64,000 nt of DNA, taken from assembly GCF_040564635.1 (NCBI RefSeq), contig NZ_CP159837.1:1491001-1555000 (forward strand), read 5' to 3'. Source of the DNA: Planktothricoides raciborskii GIHE-MW2. GTDB taxonomy: Bacteria > Cyanobacteriota > Cyanobacteriia > Cyanobacteriales > Laspinemataceae. Position 1 is the stretch's first letter. Each line of letters starts with the position of its first letter. A model generated the notes under the pieces. That model was not told the DNA's origin. It searched no databases and was given only the letters and a program-made list of their open reading frames with translations. The position numbers and the translations under genes were made by a program. Below are positions 1 through 8,916 of the stretch, in pieces.

Positions 1-2
1 CC

Positions 3-935
3 CTAAGTTTTGCGATTATTCTGGAACCCGATGGCGCGATCGCGGAATATACGATTCATCCCAGTCTCATCCAACCTACCTATCGCCTCACTTATGAAGA
101 TGTGGATGAGATGCTGCATTTGGCTATCAGTGCGGAAGCAGAGTTAGCAACTTTGGCGAAATGGGCAAACATCCGACAAGCATGGCGAACTTCCCAAGGG
201 GCAATCAGCATTTCTATGCCCGAAGCGGTGATTAAAGTTAAAGATGACCAGATTTATATCAATGTCTTAGAAGACTCGATGTCCCGCAAGTTGGTCTCGG
301 AAATGATGATTCTGGCTGGGGAAGTTGGCGGAAGCTACGGTCAAACTAACAATATTCCCCTACCTTTCCGGGCGCAAATGCAGCCAGAACTGCCCCCGGA
401 AGAAGAGTTAATTTTATTAGAACCGGGTCCGGTGCGTTCTTGTGCTATCCGTCGCTGTATGCCCCGCAGTGAAATGGGGACAAATCCCGCCCGTCATGCG
501 AGTTTAGCTTTAGATGCTTACACCCAGGTGACATCACCGATTCGCCGCTATAGCGATTTGTTGGCTCATTTCCAGATTAAAGCCCATCTGCGCGGCGATA
601 CGCTGCCTTTTTCAGCGCAAGAACTTCAGGAAATGCTGATGAGTGTCACCAGTACCGCCAAAGAAGCTAGTTTGGTGGAACGTCAGACTAATCGCTATTG
701 GGCTTTGGAATATCTGCGGCGCAATTCCGGTGAGGTTTGGCAGGCTTTGGTGCTGCGTTGGTTGAAGGAAGAAGATAATTTGGGTTTGATTTTGTTGGAG
801 GAGTTGGGCTTGGAGTTGGCATGGCGTTTCCCCCGTCCTTTTGAGTTGGGCGATCGCCTCGATGTGCAAGTCAGTTATTCTGACCCCCGACGAGATCAAA
901 TTCATTTGCAAGAAAAGATTTATTCTACCATTTAG
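3..935 (+). CDS. RNase II/RNB-family 3'-5' exoribonuclease, C-terminal part
   Basis: Hydrolytic exoribonuclease of the RNase II/RNase R (VacB) family, a cytoplasmic enzyme degrading RNA from the 3' end. The reading frame is open to the left edge of the window, so only the last 310 codons are present; the ATG at 102 is internal, because codons 3-101 read as continuous RNB sequence. The conserved RNB signature TSPIRRYSDLLAH is at 529-567, preceded by a region typical of the domain (RHASLALDAYTQV), and followed by a short C-terminal beta-rich segment that may be the S1/OB-like end. The protein ends at a TAG at 933-935. The exact orthologue (RNase II-like versus RNase R-like) cannot be decided without the N-terminus. 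The family assignment is secure. Confidence 0.92.
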   Translation, partial: LSFAIILEPDGAIAEYTIHPSLIQPTYRLTYEDVDEMLHLAISAEAELATLAKWANIRQAWRTSQGAISISMPEAVIKVKDDQIYINVLEDSMSRKLVSEMMILAGEVGGSYGQTNNIPLPFRAQMQPELPPEEELILLEPGPVRSCAIRRCMPRSEMGTNPARHASLALDAYTQVTSPIRRYSDLLAHFQIKAHLRGDTLPFSAQELQEMLMSVTSTAKEASLVERQTNRYWALEYLRRNSGEVWQALVLRWLKEEDNLGLILLEELGLELAWRFPRPFELGDRLDVQVSYSDPRRDQIHLQEKIYSTI

Positions 936-964
936 CTTGAATTAAATGGTGGCTATTAGTCAAA

Positions 965-1044
965 GGTTATTGGTTATTGGTTATTGGTTATTGGTTATTG
1001 GTTGTCTGGAGTCCAATAAAGAATAACCAATAACTAATAACCAC
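965..1044. repeat. TTATTGG heptamer repeats with inverted counterpart
   Basis: About five head-to-tail copies of the heptamer TTATTGG are followed, 18 bases later, by the inverted sequence (AATAACCAATAAC). This is the short tandemly repeated repetitive (STRR) type common between genes of filamentous cyanobacteria. It lies between two convergent genes and could fold as a long imperfect hairpin; a terminator role is inference. Confidence 0.8.
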
Positions 1045-1056
1045 AATTATCCATGA

Positions 1057-1368
1057 TTAATAATTTAGATTTTGTAGGCTAAAATTTGCCGGTTCATAAT
1101 GACGGCAACCTTGACAAGGCCCTTGAGGATTAACGGCGCAACGAATGTAGGGAGAATTGGCATTAAATTGGCAGGTGCGATCGCCAATAATTTGCCACGG
1201 TTCTGGGGGCTGATTGGCCGGTGAATCATCAGGAACCCATCCGCTGCCAGCCCTGGCAATTGCTCGTTGCAATCGTTCATTGGCTGTCGCTTGGGCTTGC
1301 CGGAGTACCCAAACGGAAATTAATGAGGGAATGACGCCCACAGTCAAAATAAGCACGATAGAAATCAT
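1057..1368 (-). CDS. DUF6464-like small membrane-anchored Cys protein
   Basis: A 103-aa protein with one N-terminal hydrophobic segment (about residues 2-20), a short linker, and a C-terminal half with a conserved-looking cysteine pattern: DRTCQF, RCAVNP, GPCQGCRHYE. I recall this pattern from the cyanobacterial DUF6464 family; the match is from memory. The four cysteines in pairs suggest a metal site or disulfides, but no function is known. It is convergent with the exonuclease gene and lies downstream of corA on the same strand, separated by 136 bases rich in GTTATTG repeats, so independent transcription is likely. Confidence 0.65.
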   Translation of the reverse strand: MISIVLILTVGVIPSLISVWVLRQAQATANERLQRAIARAGSGWVPDDSPANQPPEPWQIIGDRTCQFNANSPYIRCAVNPQGPCQGCRHYEPANFSLQNLNY

Positions 1369-1504
1369 TGTCTTGGTGCTAGTTATTTGTTATTGGTGTT
1401 ATTGGTGTTATTGGTTGTTGTTGGTTATTTATTGGGGGTTATTGCACTTAATCTTGTTATCCCCATAAAAAATATCTTTTGTCAAGTTCAAGTTAGAGAA
1501 AATC

Positions 1505-2755
1505 TTAATCTTTGTCTACGGAGGAGAAATTCTCAAACCAGCCCCGACGCCAAAAGAAATAGACTAATGAGAGTGCGATCGCAATCATCACTCCCCAACA
1601 GCCGACATAGCCCCAATAGGAATTCAATTCTGGCATATTAAACGGCGAAGCGTCGGGATTAAAATTCATCCCGTACACCCCCACAATAAAAGTTAGGGGA
1701 ATAAAAATCGTGGAAATGATGGTAAGTAATTTCATCACATCATTCATCTTATTGCTGACAGCGGATAAATAGACATCCATTAACCCAGAGGTTAATTCTC
1801 GGTAAGTTTCTACTAAATCAATCACTTGGGTAACGTGATCGTAACAGTCCCGCAAATAAATTCGCACATCCTGACTAATCAGCTTACTATCATCTCTAAT
1901 TAACCGATTAATCGAGTGGCGCTGCGGCCAAATTGCCCGCCGTAAAGCGAGTAATTCTCGCCGCACTTCATAAATTTTTTCTAAGGTTTTTCGCGAGGGA
2001 TTTGCCACCACTTCATCTTCTAGTTCTTCGATGCGTTCGCCGTAATCTTCTAATACGGGGAAAAACCCATCAATAATAGCATCTAATAATGCATAAGCTA
2101 AAAAATCAGCCCCGTGTTTGCGAATCATGCCCTTGCCCGACCGAATGCGCGATCGCACCAACCCAAAACAATCATGTTCCGGTTCTTCTTGAACCGTCAA
2201 CAGATAATGTTTGCTCAACACAAAACTCACCTGTTCTAGATAGAAACCCTGCTGATCTTCCATCGGCATCACCATGTGTGCAATAATCAGCAATTGCTCT
2301 TGATATTCTTCAACTTTGGGTCGCTGTGGTACATTGACCACATCTTCGAGTACCAGGGGATGCAAATGAAACACTCCGCCAATCCGTTGCCAGGTTGCTT
2401 CATTTCCTAAACCTTGAATATCGACCCAAGAAACTGACTCTGTATCTAAGTATTGATAGCATTCTTCCGGCTGATTAATTCTGACGCGAGTTGCTCGCTC
2501 TAAGTTATAATCAATCAAGACAATTTTGGTGGGAGCCGCATCCGATTCAATCGTCAAAGTTCCCGGTGCGCTGCCCGGTTCGTCGTAAAAATAATCAAAA
2601 TAATCTTCTTCTTTATCTTCTGCTTCGATTTCTTGTTCTAGTTTTTGTCCCCCAAAATTATGCTGTTTTTCTGTAACTTTTTCTTGGCCTTTTTCATTGA
2701 TTTTTTCTTTGATTTTTTCTTTGATGTCTAGGTTTGGCAATGGTTTATGAGACAT
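1505..2755 (-). CDS. corA: CorA-type magnesium/cobalt transporter
   Basis: Inner-membrane divalent cation channel of the CorA family (Mg2+, Co2+, Ni2+ uptake as a pentamer). The 416-aa protein has a highly charged, Lys/Glu-rich N-terminal extension (residues about 8-60) absent from textbook CorA, then the cytoplasmic alpha/beta and long-helix domain, and two C-terminal membrane helices. The first helix ends with the diagnostic YGMNF selectivity motif; the second is followed by a short basic tail (FFWRRGWF). Length is slightly above the usual 320-380 residues because of the extension. ATG at 2753-2755 is the natural start. It is monocistronic as far as can be seen. Confidence 0.95.
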   Translation of the reverse strand: MSHKPLPNLDIKEKIKEKINEKGQEKVTEKQHNFGGQKLEQEIEAEDKEEDYFDYFYDEPGSAPGTLTIESDAAPTKIVLIDYNLERATRVRINQPEECYQYLDTESVSWVDIQGLGNEATWQRIGGVFHLHPLVLEDVVNVPQRPKVEEYQEQLLIIAHMVMPMEDQQGFYLEQVSFVLSKHYLLTVQEEPEHDCFGLVRSRIRSGKGMIRKHGADFLAYALLDAIIDGFFPVLEDYGERIEELEDEVVANPSRKTLEKIYEVRRELLALRRAIWPQRHSINRLIRDDSKLISQDVRIYLRDCYDHVTQVIDLVETYRELTSGLMDVYLSAVSNKMNDVMKLLTIISTIFIPLTFIVGVYGMNFNPDASPFNMPELNSYWGYVGCWGVMIAIALSLVYFFWRRGWFENFSSVDKD

Positions 2756-3003
2756 GGGTACTTTCCTGATAAATTGGTTGATAGTTTTTCCTGAAATTAT
2801 GCATCAAATTCCGGTTAAATAAGCCGGTTAAAGAAATTGGTCAATTCCGCCGCTGAATACGATGACGATTTAGCAACGCAAATTTGCGTGGCAGTTGGTT
2901 TGACTTAGGGCTGGGAGAAAATTACCCTTCATGTTCCCGAAAACAAACAATGGAAAACAGGGTGGCGAATACGGTCGAAAAGAATAAGCATTTTTCCTTA
3001 CGG

Positions 3004-3061
3004 GCAAATTGCTCCTCACCAGGGTTTGAAGATAGACCAGCCCTTCCCAGGGGCAATTTGC
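3004..3061. other. Stem-loop, possible structured RNA
   Basis: GCAAATTGCTCCT (3004-3016) pairs with AGGGGCAATTTGC (3049-3061), a 13-bp stem with one G-T pair enclosing 32 bases. It is not next to a start codon and has no T-tract, so it is not an obvious terminator. It could be part of a small RNA; there is no homology evidence. Confidence 0.3.
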
Positions 3062-3642
3062 ATCTGGGACGAGCAAAAGTCCGAGCTAAAGTCTGATCTA
3101 GAGTACCATCAGTCTAGGCTGATTTACTGGGAGCGGCGATCGGTTAAGAATTGTTAAATTAGATTTCAACTAATATTTAAAATTATATTTTAAATATTCG
3201 TTGAAAAAAATGATTAAATTCTGCTTGTTTATTTTCAATAAAAAAAATATATATAGCGATATCGCTAATCTAAAATTTAATTATTTTTTATCGATCGCTG
3301 GCATTAAAATTTTAACAAATAAATTCATTTTTCAGCATTAAATATTCAAACGAAACTAATTATAAAAAATAATTTAAGAAATCCGGCAGTCATTTTTTCT
3401 CTGTTCTCGTCCCATGAAATAGGGGGCTGAATCCAGTTATAATAATGATTGATGTAAAAAAAACAAGGTAAGTGACGGAGAAAAATATTCTCGGTTTTTT
3501 TCGGGACTGATTTCTCAGCAAAGATTTTTTCTGTTGATTAGCCAAAATGTTAACTTTTGTGAATTTGTTAATGGGCTAATTTGGCGCAGATCGCAAAAAA
3601 CAGTCACCTCCAGGGAGTCCTTGTCTCAATTTGTTCTCCCTT

Positions 3643-3686
3643 AGCGGTTGTTCTATGGAAGGGCGATCCTTCCCGGATCAACCGCT
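3643..3686 (+). promoter_or_regulatory. Two-tier hairpin in galT leader
   Basis: AGCGGTTG (3643-3650) pairs with CAACCGCT (3679-3686), and inside it GGAAGG (3657-3662) pairs with CCTTCC (3668-3673). The nested hairpin ends 44 bases before the galT ATG. It is a plausible 5'-UTR control structure. No known riboswitch class was recognised. Confidence 0.4.
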
Positions 3687-3730
3687 ATAACGCTGAATTA
3701 AAACGTTGAATTTCTATTTAGATAAACACC

Positions 3731-4780
3731 ATGTCAGAACTCAGACAAAATTTAATTACCAGAGATTGGGTGATTATTGCCCATGAACGGTCACAACGAC
3801 CGAATCAATTTGCGAAAAAAATAGAAAGCGATCGCATCATTCCACCTTATCAAGCGGATTGTCCATTTTGTCCAGGGAATGAGCATGATACTGCCGAGGA
3901 AATCTGTTGTTTAGGCGATCGCGAAAACTGGAAAGTCCGGGCGGTTTTTAATAAATATCCCGCTGTTTCCCCGGAAAAAGAACCCACGCGCAAAATTCAA
4001 AAAACTTACCGTTCGATCGCCGGTTTCGGCGTCCATGAGGTGATTATTGAACATCCCTTGCATAACGTCAATCCGGCACTGCTGACAATTAGCGAAATTG
4101 CCAATATTTTTAGCATGTATCGGGAACGATATCGCCAACTTAAACGGGATCCTCGAATCAAAACAATTGTCATTTTTAAGAATCATGGTCCGAAAGCGGG
4201 AACGTCTTTAGAACATCCTCACTCGCAAATTGCGGCCACCCCTATTGTGCCCGGTCAAATGCGCGATCGCATCTCAGAAGCGATGCGATATTTTGATGAA
4301 ACTGGGGAGTGTTTATATTGTCGAACAATGAAAGATGAACTCTCAGCCTCTCAGAGGATTATTTCCGAAAATAAACATTTTGTCGCCTTTATTCCTTATG
4401 CGGCATTATCCCCATTTCATCTATGGATTTTTCCCAAAAGACATAGCTCGTCTTTTGAGCAAATTTCTGATGAAGAAATTATCGATATGGCTCGGATTTT
4501 GAAAACGGTTCTGGCTAAACTCTATTATGGATTAAATAACCCAGACTATAACTATACCATTCGCTCAATTCCTACGGATCAAGATTACACGGATTACTAT
4601 CATTGGTATCTGGCCATTATTCCCAGAGTATCACAAGCTGCCGGATTTGAATTAGGCAGCGGAATGTTTATTAACAGTTCTCTACCGGAAGAAAGTGCTG
4701 AGTTTTTACGTTCCATAGAAATTCCTATCTCGTCAGGCAACCGCGATCTAGATAAAAAATCCCCACCTTACTCAATTTAG
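3731..4780 (+). CDS. galT: Galactose-1-phosphate uridylyltransferase
   Basis: Leloir-pathway enzyme of the histidine-triad superfamily that exchanges UMP between UDP-glucose and galactose-1-phosphate (or a related sugar-1-phosphate nucleotidylyltransferase). The 349-aa length fits the family. Zinc-site cysteines are visible at DCPFCPGNE (C44, C47), and the catalytic His-Pro-His with its downstream Gln is EHPHSQ (H162-P-H164, Q166), where H164 would carry the uridylyl group. The C-terminal half repeats the HIT fold (FHLWIFPKRH, YHWYLAIIPR). The ATG at 3731 follows a structured leader. The stop codon lies inside the first unit of a 12-bp tandem repeat. No other galactose genes are adjacent. Confidence 0.93.
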   Translation: MSELRQNLITRDWVIIAHERSQRPNQFAKKIESDRIIPPYQADCPFCPGNEHDTAEEICCLGDRENWKVRAVFNKYPAVSPEKEPTRKIQKTYRSIAGFGVHEVIIEHPLHNVNPALLTISEIANIFSMYRERYRQLKRDPRIKTIVIFKNHGPKAGTSLEHPHSQIAATPIVPGQMRDRISEAMRYFDETGECLYCRTMKDELSASQRIISENKHFVAFIPYAALSPFHLWIFPKRHSSSFEQISDEEIIDMARILKTVLAKLYYGLNNPDYNYTIRSIPTDQDYTDYYHWYLAIIPRVSQAAGFELGSGMFINSSLPEESAEFLRSIEIPISSGNRDLDKKSPPYSI

Positions 4781-4883
4781 TCCGGTATTTAGTCCGGTAT
4801 TTAGTCCGGTATTTAGTCCGGTATTTAGTCCGGTATTTAGTCCGGTATTTAGTCCGGTATTTATTCCGGTATTTATTCCGGTA
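4776..4883. repeat. 12-bp tandem repeat, nine copies, overlapping galT stop
   Basis: Seven copies of TTTAGTCCGGTA followed by two of TTTATTCCGGTA, in perfect 12-bp register. The first copy supplies the TAG stop of galT. Because 12 is a multiple of 3 and each copy has an in-frame TAG, copy-number change would not alter the GalT protein. Confidence 0.95.
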
Positions 4884-4992
4884 ATAATAGCCGAACAGGA
4901 GTGATGGGAAATCGGGCATTGCCCACCAATGCCCAGAAATTTTTAGTTGGAGATTTTTGTTAGTTGGAGATTTTTAGTGACAAAATGTTCAT

Positions 4993-6021
4993 TTAAATAT
5001 TCACGTTATTCAATTCATTAAAGCGAGCAATTAAAGCGGCAGTATTTTCTTGGGCTGTAGCCCCACCGAGGCCATAACAAGACCGTTTACGCCATCCTGT
5101 AACCGGCAAATGACCTTCGGCGGCGGTAATAGAGCAATTTAAATCATCATAATACAGCCAATTTTCTTTGACTCGCCAACCCACGCGATCGCAAAAAATA
5201 GTGTAGTCATTGCCCACAGTTTGCCAAATTTTATACTGAATATGGAAGCCAAATCGACCGCCACTATAATAGTCCCAAAGCCATGCGATCGTTTCTAAGT
5301 CCGTAGCCGGAAATCCTTCGATATCTTCAAGATTTAAAAAACCTCGATCTTCCTGATTAGCCACTCTAAGCATAATATCCCAAGTGCGTTCATCGGCTTG
5401 TCGCCATTTTCCCGCTGCCAGGAGTTTTTCTAACTTAGAATAGTCCATCCCCACCTCGGATTTTAGATAATTTTGGGGTTGATTTTGGGGTTGATTTTGG
5501 GCTGGGTAATTGCTTAGAGCATGAGCCCATTCTTGGAGTTGCCAGAGAGTTTGTTGGATGTCTTGGGGGTTGGCTTCCTGCAAGACATACAAAACCCATT
5601 CCATCTGAGATTTTAAATGGCGATTTTCCTCTTGTTCAACGGCCAATTCCGAGCGTAAGCTTTTAATTTCTAATTCAGATGTTTGTAACCGAGATTCTAA
5701 TTGTTCTAATCGGGCTTCCAGTTTGAGAATGATGGCATATTCAAGACTTTGATTGACTGATTCTCGATAAGAATTATTGACTAAAGGGTTGACGTTTACG
5801 GGCTGAGTCAGGGAGTGATTTTGTTGTACGAGATATTTTTGCCACATTTTTCTCGCCCAGTCGAGATGGGCTTGTTCTTTTTTGGCAAAGGCTTGACGAT
5901 ATTTCCCAGTTTGGGGTAAATTATAGTATTTTAAATCCCATTCGCAAACGGCACATTTTTCTAGGGGTGTTTCTAGGGTTGATTCAAGATATTCGGTGTA
6001 GCAAATTGGACATTTAGCCAT
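4993..6021 (-). CDS. Zinc-ribbon, coiled-coil, GUN4-domain protein
   Basis: The 342-aa protein has an N-terminal four-cysteine ribbon (C4, C7, C23, C26), a coiled coil (about residues 95-150), a QPQNQPQN linker, and a C-terminal GUN4 domain (about 195-335) with the typical GKWRQADERT, FPATDLETI and WRKRSCYGLGG segments. GUN4 binds protoporphyrin IX/Mg-protoporphyrin and stimulates Mg-chelatase, but stand-alone Gun4 is shorter and lacks the ribbon. Cyanobacteria carry several GUN4-domain paralogues fused to other domains, so this is probably a sensor or scaffold rather than the chelatase cofactor itself. It is the third gene of a likely minus-strand unit (gaps of 50 and 23 bases). Confidence 0.85.
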   Translation of the reverse strand: MAKCPICYTEYLESTLETPLEKCAVCEWDLKYYNLPQTGKYRQAFAKKEQAHLDWARKMWQKYLVQQNHSLTQPVNVNPLVNNSYRESVNQSLEYAIILKLEARLEQLESRLQTSELEIKSLRSELAVEQEENRHLKSQMEWVLYVLQEANPQDIQQTLWQLQEWAHALSNYPAQNQPQNQPQNYLKSEVGMDYSKLEKLLAAGKWRQADERTWDIMLRVANQEDRGFLNLEDIEGFPATDLETIAWLWDYYSGGRFGFHIQYKIWQTVGNDYTIFCDRVGWRVKENWLYYDDLNCSITAAEGHLPVTGWRKRSCYGLGGATAQENTAALIARFNELNNVNI

Positions 6022-6071
6022 GATTTTTTATGGGGTAATTTTTATGGGTGTTGCTGGTTGGTGGTTGGTGG

Positions 6072-6455
6072 TTATTGGTTAGTCTGATTAAATTGTGCTT
6101 CTAACTGAGAAAATCGGGTTTCTAGGGTGTTGATTTGTTCTTTGAGTTCGATTAAAAGGGTGGCTAGTCGATCAAATTGTTGTTTGTTGGGGGATTCGAC
6201 TATTTCCCGTTGGGGTAGGGGAAAGATCGCCGGTTCGGGGGCTTGCCGGATTTGGGCAAAATCTAGGCGGTTGTTGAGTCGAGAAACTTGAGATTCCAGG
6301 GAATTTATCTGCGATCGCACCATGAAAAATTCTGATTCTAATCGGCTGAGTCGGGCAGACATATCCAGGGATGCTTGAGCAGGAGCGCATCCCATCAGGC
6401 ATATGAGAAATAAGGTGATTAAAAGATGAAATATTCGGCGGTGTGGTTTCATCAT
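6072..6455 (-). CDS. Small coiled-coil lipoprotein, hypothetical
   Basis: A 127-aa protein with a basic N-terminus, a hydrophobic stretch and a lipobox-like LMGC (cysteine about residue 22), so it is probably a lipid-anchored periplasmic protein. The mature part is almost entirely heptad-repeat coiled coil in two blocks (LSRLESEFFMVRSQINSLES and LIELKEQINTLETRFSQL), separated by a proline-containing linker. I do not recognise a family. It sits between the alpha/beta hydrolase and the GUN4 protein on the same strand with short gaps, so co-transcription is likely; the GUN4 protein also has a coiled coil. Confidence 0.65.
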   Translation of the reverse strand: MMKPHRRIFHLLITLFLICLMGCAPAQASLDMSARLSRLESEFFMVRSQINSLESQVSRLNNRLDFAQIRQAPEPAIFPLPQREIVESPNKQQFDRLATLLIELKEQINTLETRFSQLEAQFNQTNQ

Positions 6456-6478
6456 TTCCCTCTATTTTTTATCGGTGA

Positions 6479-7426
6479 TTAAGAGTGATTTTTTCCCTGG
6501 GTGAAGGCAGTTTGGAGAATTGCCCCAATTTCCTTTAAGGCAGTTTGACCCAGGGGCAAGAATTTCGCGAAATTAATAAAAGCATGGATGGTGCCATCAT
6601 AGCGAATGGTTTTGATTTCTACCCCAGCTTCCCGGAGGCGATCGCCGTAAGTTTCCCCTTCATCGCGCAGGGGGTCAAATTCAGCAGTGACAATTAATCC
6701 TGGGGGTAAATTGGCCAAATTTTCCGCCAACAAGGGAGATGCATAAGGATTTTTTCCCTCCGTGGGACTGGGTAAATAATGATGCCAAAACCAGTTAATT
6801 GAGTCAGCCGTTAAAAAGTAGTTTTCTCCATATTGGTGAAAGGATGGGGTGTTGGATTGATATTGAGTAGCAGGATAAATCAGTAATTGATAGATTAAAG
6901 CAAATTCGCCGCGATCTCGTGCCATTAACGTCACCCCTGCCGCAAGATTTCCCCCGGCACTTTCCCCCGCTACCGCAATTAAGCGGGAATCGCCATTTAA
7001 TAATGCCGCATTTTCCGCCACCCACTTAGTTGCGGTGTAGGCATCTTCTAGCCCTGCGGGAAATTTATGTTCGGGGGCTAACCGATAATCCACGGACACC
7101 ACCACACAACCAGCGGCATTGGCTAAAGTCCGACAAATACTATCCACCATTGGCAAATCACCGATTACCCAACCGCCCCCGTGAAAATACACCAACAAGG
7201 GAAAGGGCCCAGCCCCAAAGGGGGTATAAATCAAGAGGGGAATCTCTCCCCCAGGACCGGGGATGGTGCGAGGTTCCACTTGGGCTACAGGTTCGGGGGG
7301 GTGGGAAGCAGCCACGAACACGGCGTTCATTTTGCGGGCAGTTTCCGGTTGCTGCTCATGTAGTGGCGGTTGACCGGACTGGGCTACTTGTTCTAAAAAT
7401 ATTTCGGTTTCTTGATTTAGCGGCAT
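6479..7426 (-). CDS. Alpha/beta hydrolase, HSL (GDXG) esterase family
   Basis: Cytoplasmic carboxylesterase of the hormone-sensitive-lipase family. In the 315-aa sequence the oxyanion-hole motif HGGGW is at residues 82-86. The nucleophile serine is S156 in GESAGG, the acid is D251 in DPLRDEG, and the histidine is H281 in HAFINF, so the catalytic triad is complete. Substrate is unknown; the family prefers short acyl esters. It is the first gene of a probable three-gene minus-strand unit and is divergent from the acyl-CoA dehydrogenase-like gene, with 79 bases between the start codons. Confidence 0.92.
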   Translation of the reverse strand: MPLNQETEIFLEQVAQSGQPPLHEQQPETARKMNAVFVAASHPPEPVAQVEPRTIPGPGGEIPLLIYTPFGAGPFPLLVYFHGGGWVIGDLPMVDSICRTLANAAGCVVVSVDYRLAPEHKFPAGLEDAYTATKWVAENAALLNGDSRLIAVAGESAGGNLAAGVTLMARDRGEFALIYQLLIYPATQYQSNTPSFHQYGENYFLTADSINWFWHHYLPSPTEGKNPYASPLLAENLANLPPGLIVTAEFDPLRDEGETYGDRLREAGVEIKTIRYDGTIHAFINFAKFLPLGQTALKEIGAILQTAFTQGKNHS

Positions 7427-7505
7427 AAATAAATCTCGTTTTTTTTAGCTTGAGTTATGGTCATTTAAATCTAAAATTAAAATCAGTAAAATTTTAAGCC
7501 AAATT

Positions 7506-8564
7506 ATGAGTAGTCAGCCACCCCTGCTGGAGATTGCGGAGTTTTATCTGCGGTCAGAAATCGCGCCCCAAGCCGCTGCCATCGATCGTGACCAGGCGGT
7601 GTTGCGTTGGGCAATGCAAGGATTGGGCGATCGCTCCTTATTAGCCTTAAAACTCACCGAATCAGAAGAAGACTTTCGGCGGTTTCAGGAAATGGTCGCC
7701 AGATATTCTGGTGCTTTAGCCTTTCTGCAAATTCAGCATCAAAGTGCCAGTAGTACGATCTTCGCCAGTGAAAATAAAGCACTGAAACAAGCTTATTTAC
7801 CAGATTTGGCAACGGGCGATCGCCTTTTGGGGGTTGGCTTTTCCCACCTCCGACGTGCTGGGGAACCCCGGATCAAAGCCTTCCCGGTCAAAGGGGGCTA
7901 TCGCATCTCTGGGGACTTACGTTGGGCGACGGGATTTGATATATTTCCCGAATTAATTGTAGCGGCCACCTTAGCCGATGGTCGGGCAGTCTTCGCCATT
8001 ATTCCTTTTACCAATACTACCCAACCGAATGGGGGCGAAATTCATTTTAGCGAACCTATGCAGTTAGCGGCCATGCAGTCTACCAATACGGTCATTGGGG
8101 AAATTAAAAATTGGTTTGTTCCCCACGATTATATTGTGGGCATTCAGCCCCCCGGTTGGATACATCAAAATGACCGCAAGAAAGTGCTGATGTTTAGTTT
8201 TTTCTGCTTAGGTTGTGCTCGCGCTGCTTTAGATATTATTGAACAGACGGCGAAAACAAAACACTTACCAATTATTCAAGAAACCTTTGAGGTTTTGGAT
8301 CGGAAGTTGACCCGGTGTCGCGAGGCAATTTTGTCAGAATTGGCAACAGAGGTGATCTATGAAAATGGTTTAAAATTACGAGCGGAGGCGATCGCTTTAG
8401 CTAATCGTTGTGCCCATGCTGCCGTCACTGTTGCTAGTGGGGAAGCGAATTATCTTGATCATCCCGCCCAACGAGTTTATCGAGAAGTGTTACTATTTAC
8501 AGTCTTTGGTCAAACCACTGATGTAATGACCGCGACTTTACATCAATTAATGGTTGATGGTTGA
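7506..8564 (+). CDS. Acyl-CoA dehydrogenase-like flavoprotein
   Basis: A 352-aa protein with the overall layout of acyl-CoA dehydrogenases: an N-terminal helical domain, a middle beta domain (GVGFSHLRR, KGGYRISGDLRWATGFD) that contacts FAD and substrate, and a C-terminal helical domain (CLGCARAALDII, VYREVLLFTVFGQT). It is somewhat shorter than the usual 380 residues, and the usual catalytic glutamate cannot be placed with certainty. The segment YREVLLFTVFGQTTDVMTAT corresponds to the FAD-binding C-terminal part. Role in the cell is unknown. Divergent from the esterase gene. The stop codon begins a GGTTGAT repeat run. Confidence 0.85.
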   Translation: MSSQPPLLEIAEFYLRSEIAPQAAAIDRDQAVLRWAMQGLGDRSLLALKLTESEEDFRRFQEMVARYSGALAFLQIQHQSASSTIFASENKALKQAYLPDLATGDRLLGVGFSHLRRAGEPRIKAFPVKGGYRISGDLRWATGFDIFPELIVAATLADGRAVFAIIPFTNTTQPNGGEIHFSEPMQLAAMQSTNTVIGEIKNWFVPHDYIVGIQPPGWIHQNDRKKVLMFSFFCLGCARAALDIIEQTAKTKHLPIIQETFEVLDRKLTRCREAILSELATEVIYENGLKLRAEAIALANRCAHAAVTVASGEANYLDHPAQRVYREVLLFTVFGQTTDVMTATLHQLMVDG

Positions 8565-8873
8565 TGGTTGATGGTTGATGGTTGATGGTTGTTGGTTGGG
8601 GTGTGGGGGAAGAGAAGTGAAAAGTGAAAAGTTAAAAGTTAAAAGTTAAAAGTCGTAGGGGCTTTCTGGCCATACGCCCGTACAAGTTAAAAGTTAAAAG
8701 TGAAAAGTGAAAAGTGAAAAGAAGTATCACTATTCACTATTCCCTATTCCCTATTCCCTATTCCCTATTCCCTATTCCCTCTCTTTCCCCAGCCCACCAG
8801 CACCCCAGCACCTCTGTTCCCTGTTCCCTGTTCCCTGTTCCCTGTTTGTTGGTTGATGGTTGATGGTTAGTGT
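8565..8873. repeat. Mosaic of short tandem repeats
   Basis: Gap of 309 bases made almost wholly of tandem short units: GGTTGAT copies, GAAAAGT/TAAAAGT copies (8618-8720), CCCTATT copies (8742-8780) and TTCCCTG copies (8816-8846). A short GTAGGGGC fragment interrupts it near 8655. No gene. It separates convergent transcription units. Confidence 0.85.
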
Positions 8874-8903
8874 AAAACCCCGATTTGTTGACAAATCAGG
8901 GTT
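8874..8903 (-). terminator. Rho-independent terminator of the S1-protein gene
   Basis: On the minus strand AACCCTGATTTGT, a two-base loop, then ACAAATCGGGGTT form a 13-bp stem with one G-U pair, followed by a short T-run. It starts 14 bases past the stop of the S1-domain gene. Confidence 0.8.
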
Positions 8904-8916
8904 ATTGCTTGACTAA

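Larger units (their letters stand above)
2756..3730. other. Long intergenic region between corA and galT
   Basis: Nearly 1 kb without a convincing gene. The first 350 bases are of average composition; 3150-3400 is strongly AT-rich. Small frames at 2870-3096 on both strands show no codon bias or family resemblance. Two clear RNA-like foldbacks are present (3004-3061 and 3643-3686, listed separately). The divergent promoters for corA and galT must lie here. Confidence 0.6.

Noticed and set aside
3011-3022. GCTCCTCACC word reminiscent of the Yfr small-RNA CTCCTCAC motif
   Set aside because: The flanking stems do not match what I remember of Yfr1 or Yfr2; the resemblance is only a short word and partly within a stem.
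2870-3096. Two overlapping frames on opposite strands upstream of galT
   Set aside because: No family resemblance, no ribosome-binding site, and they overlap a hairpin; treated as intergenic.
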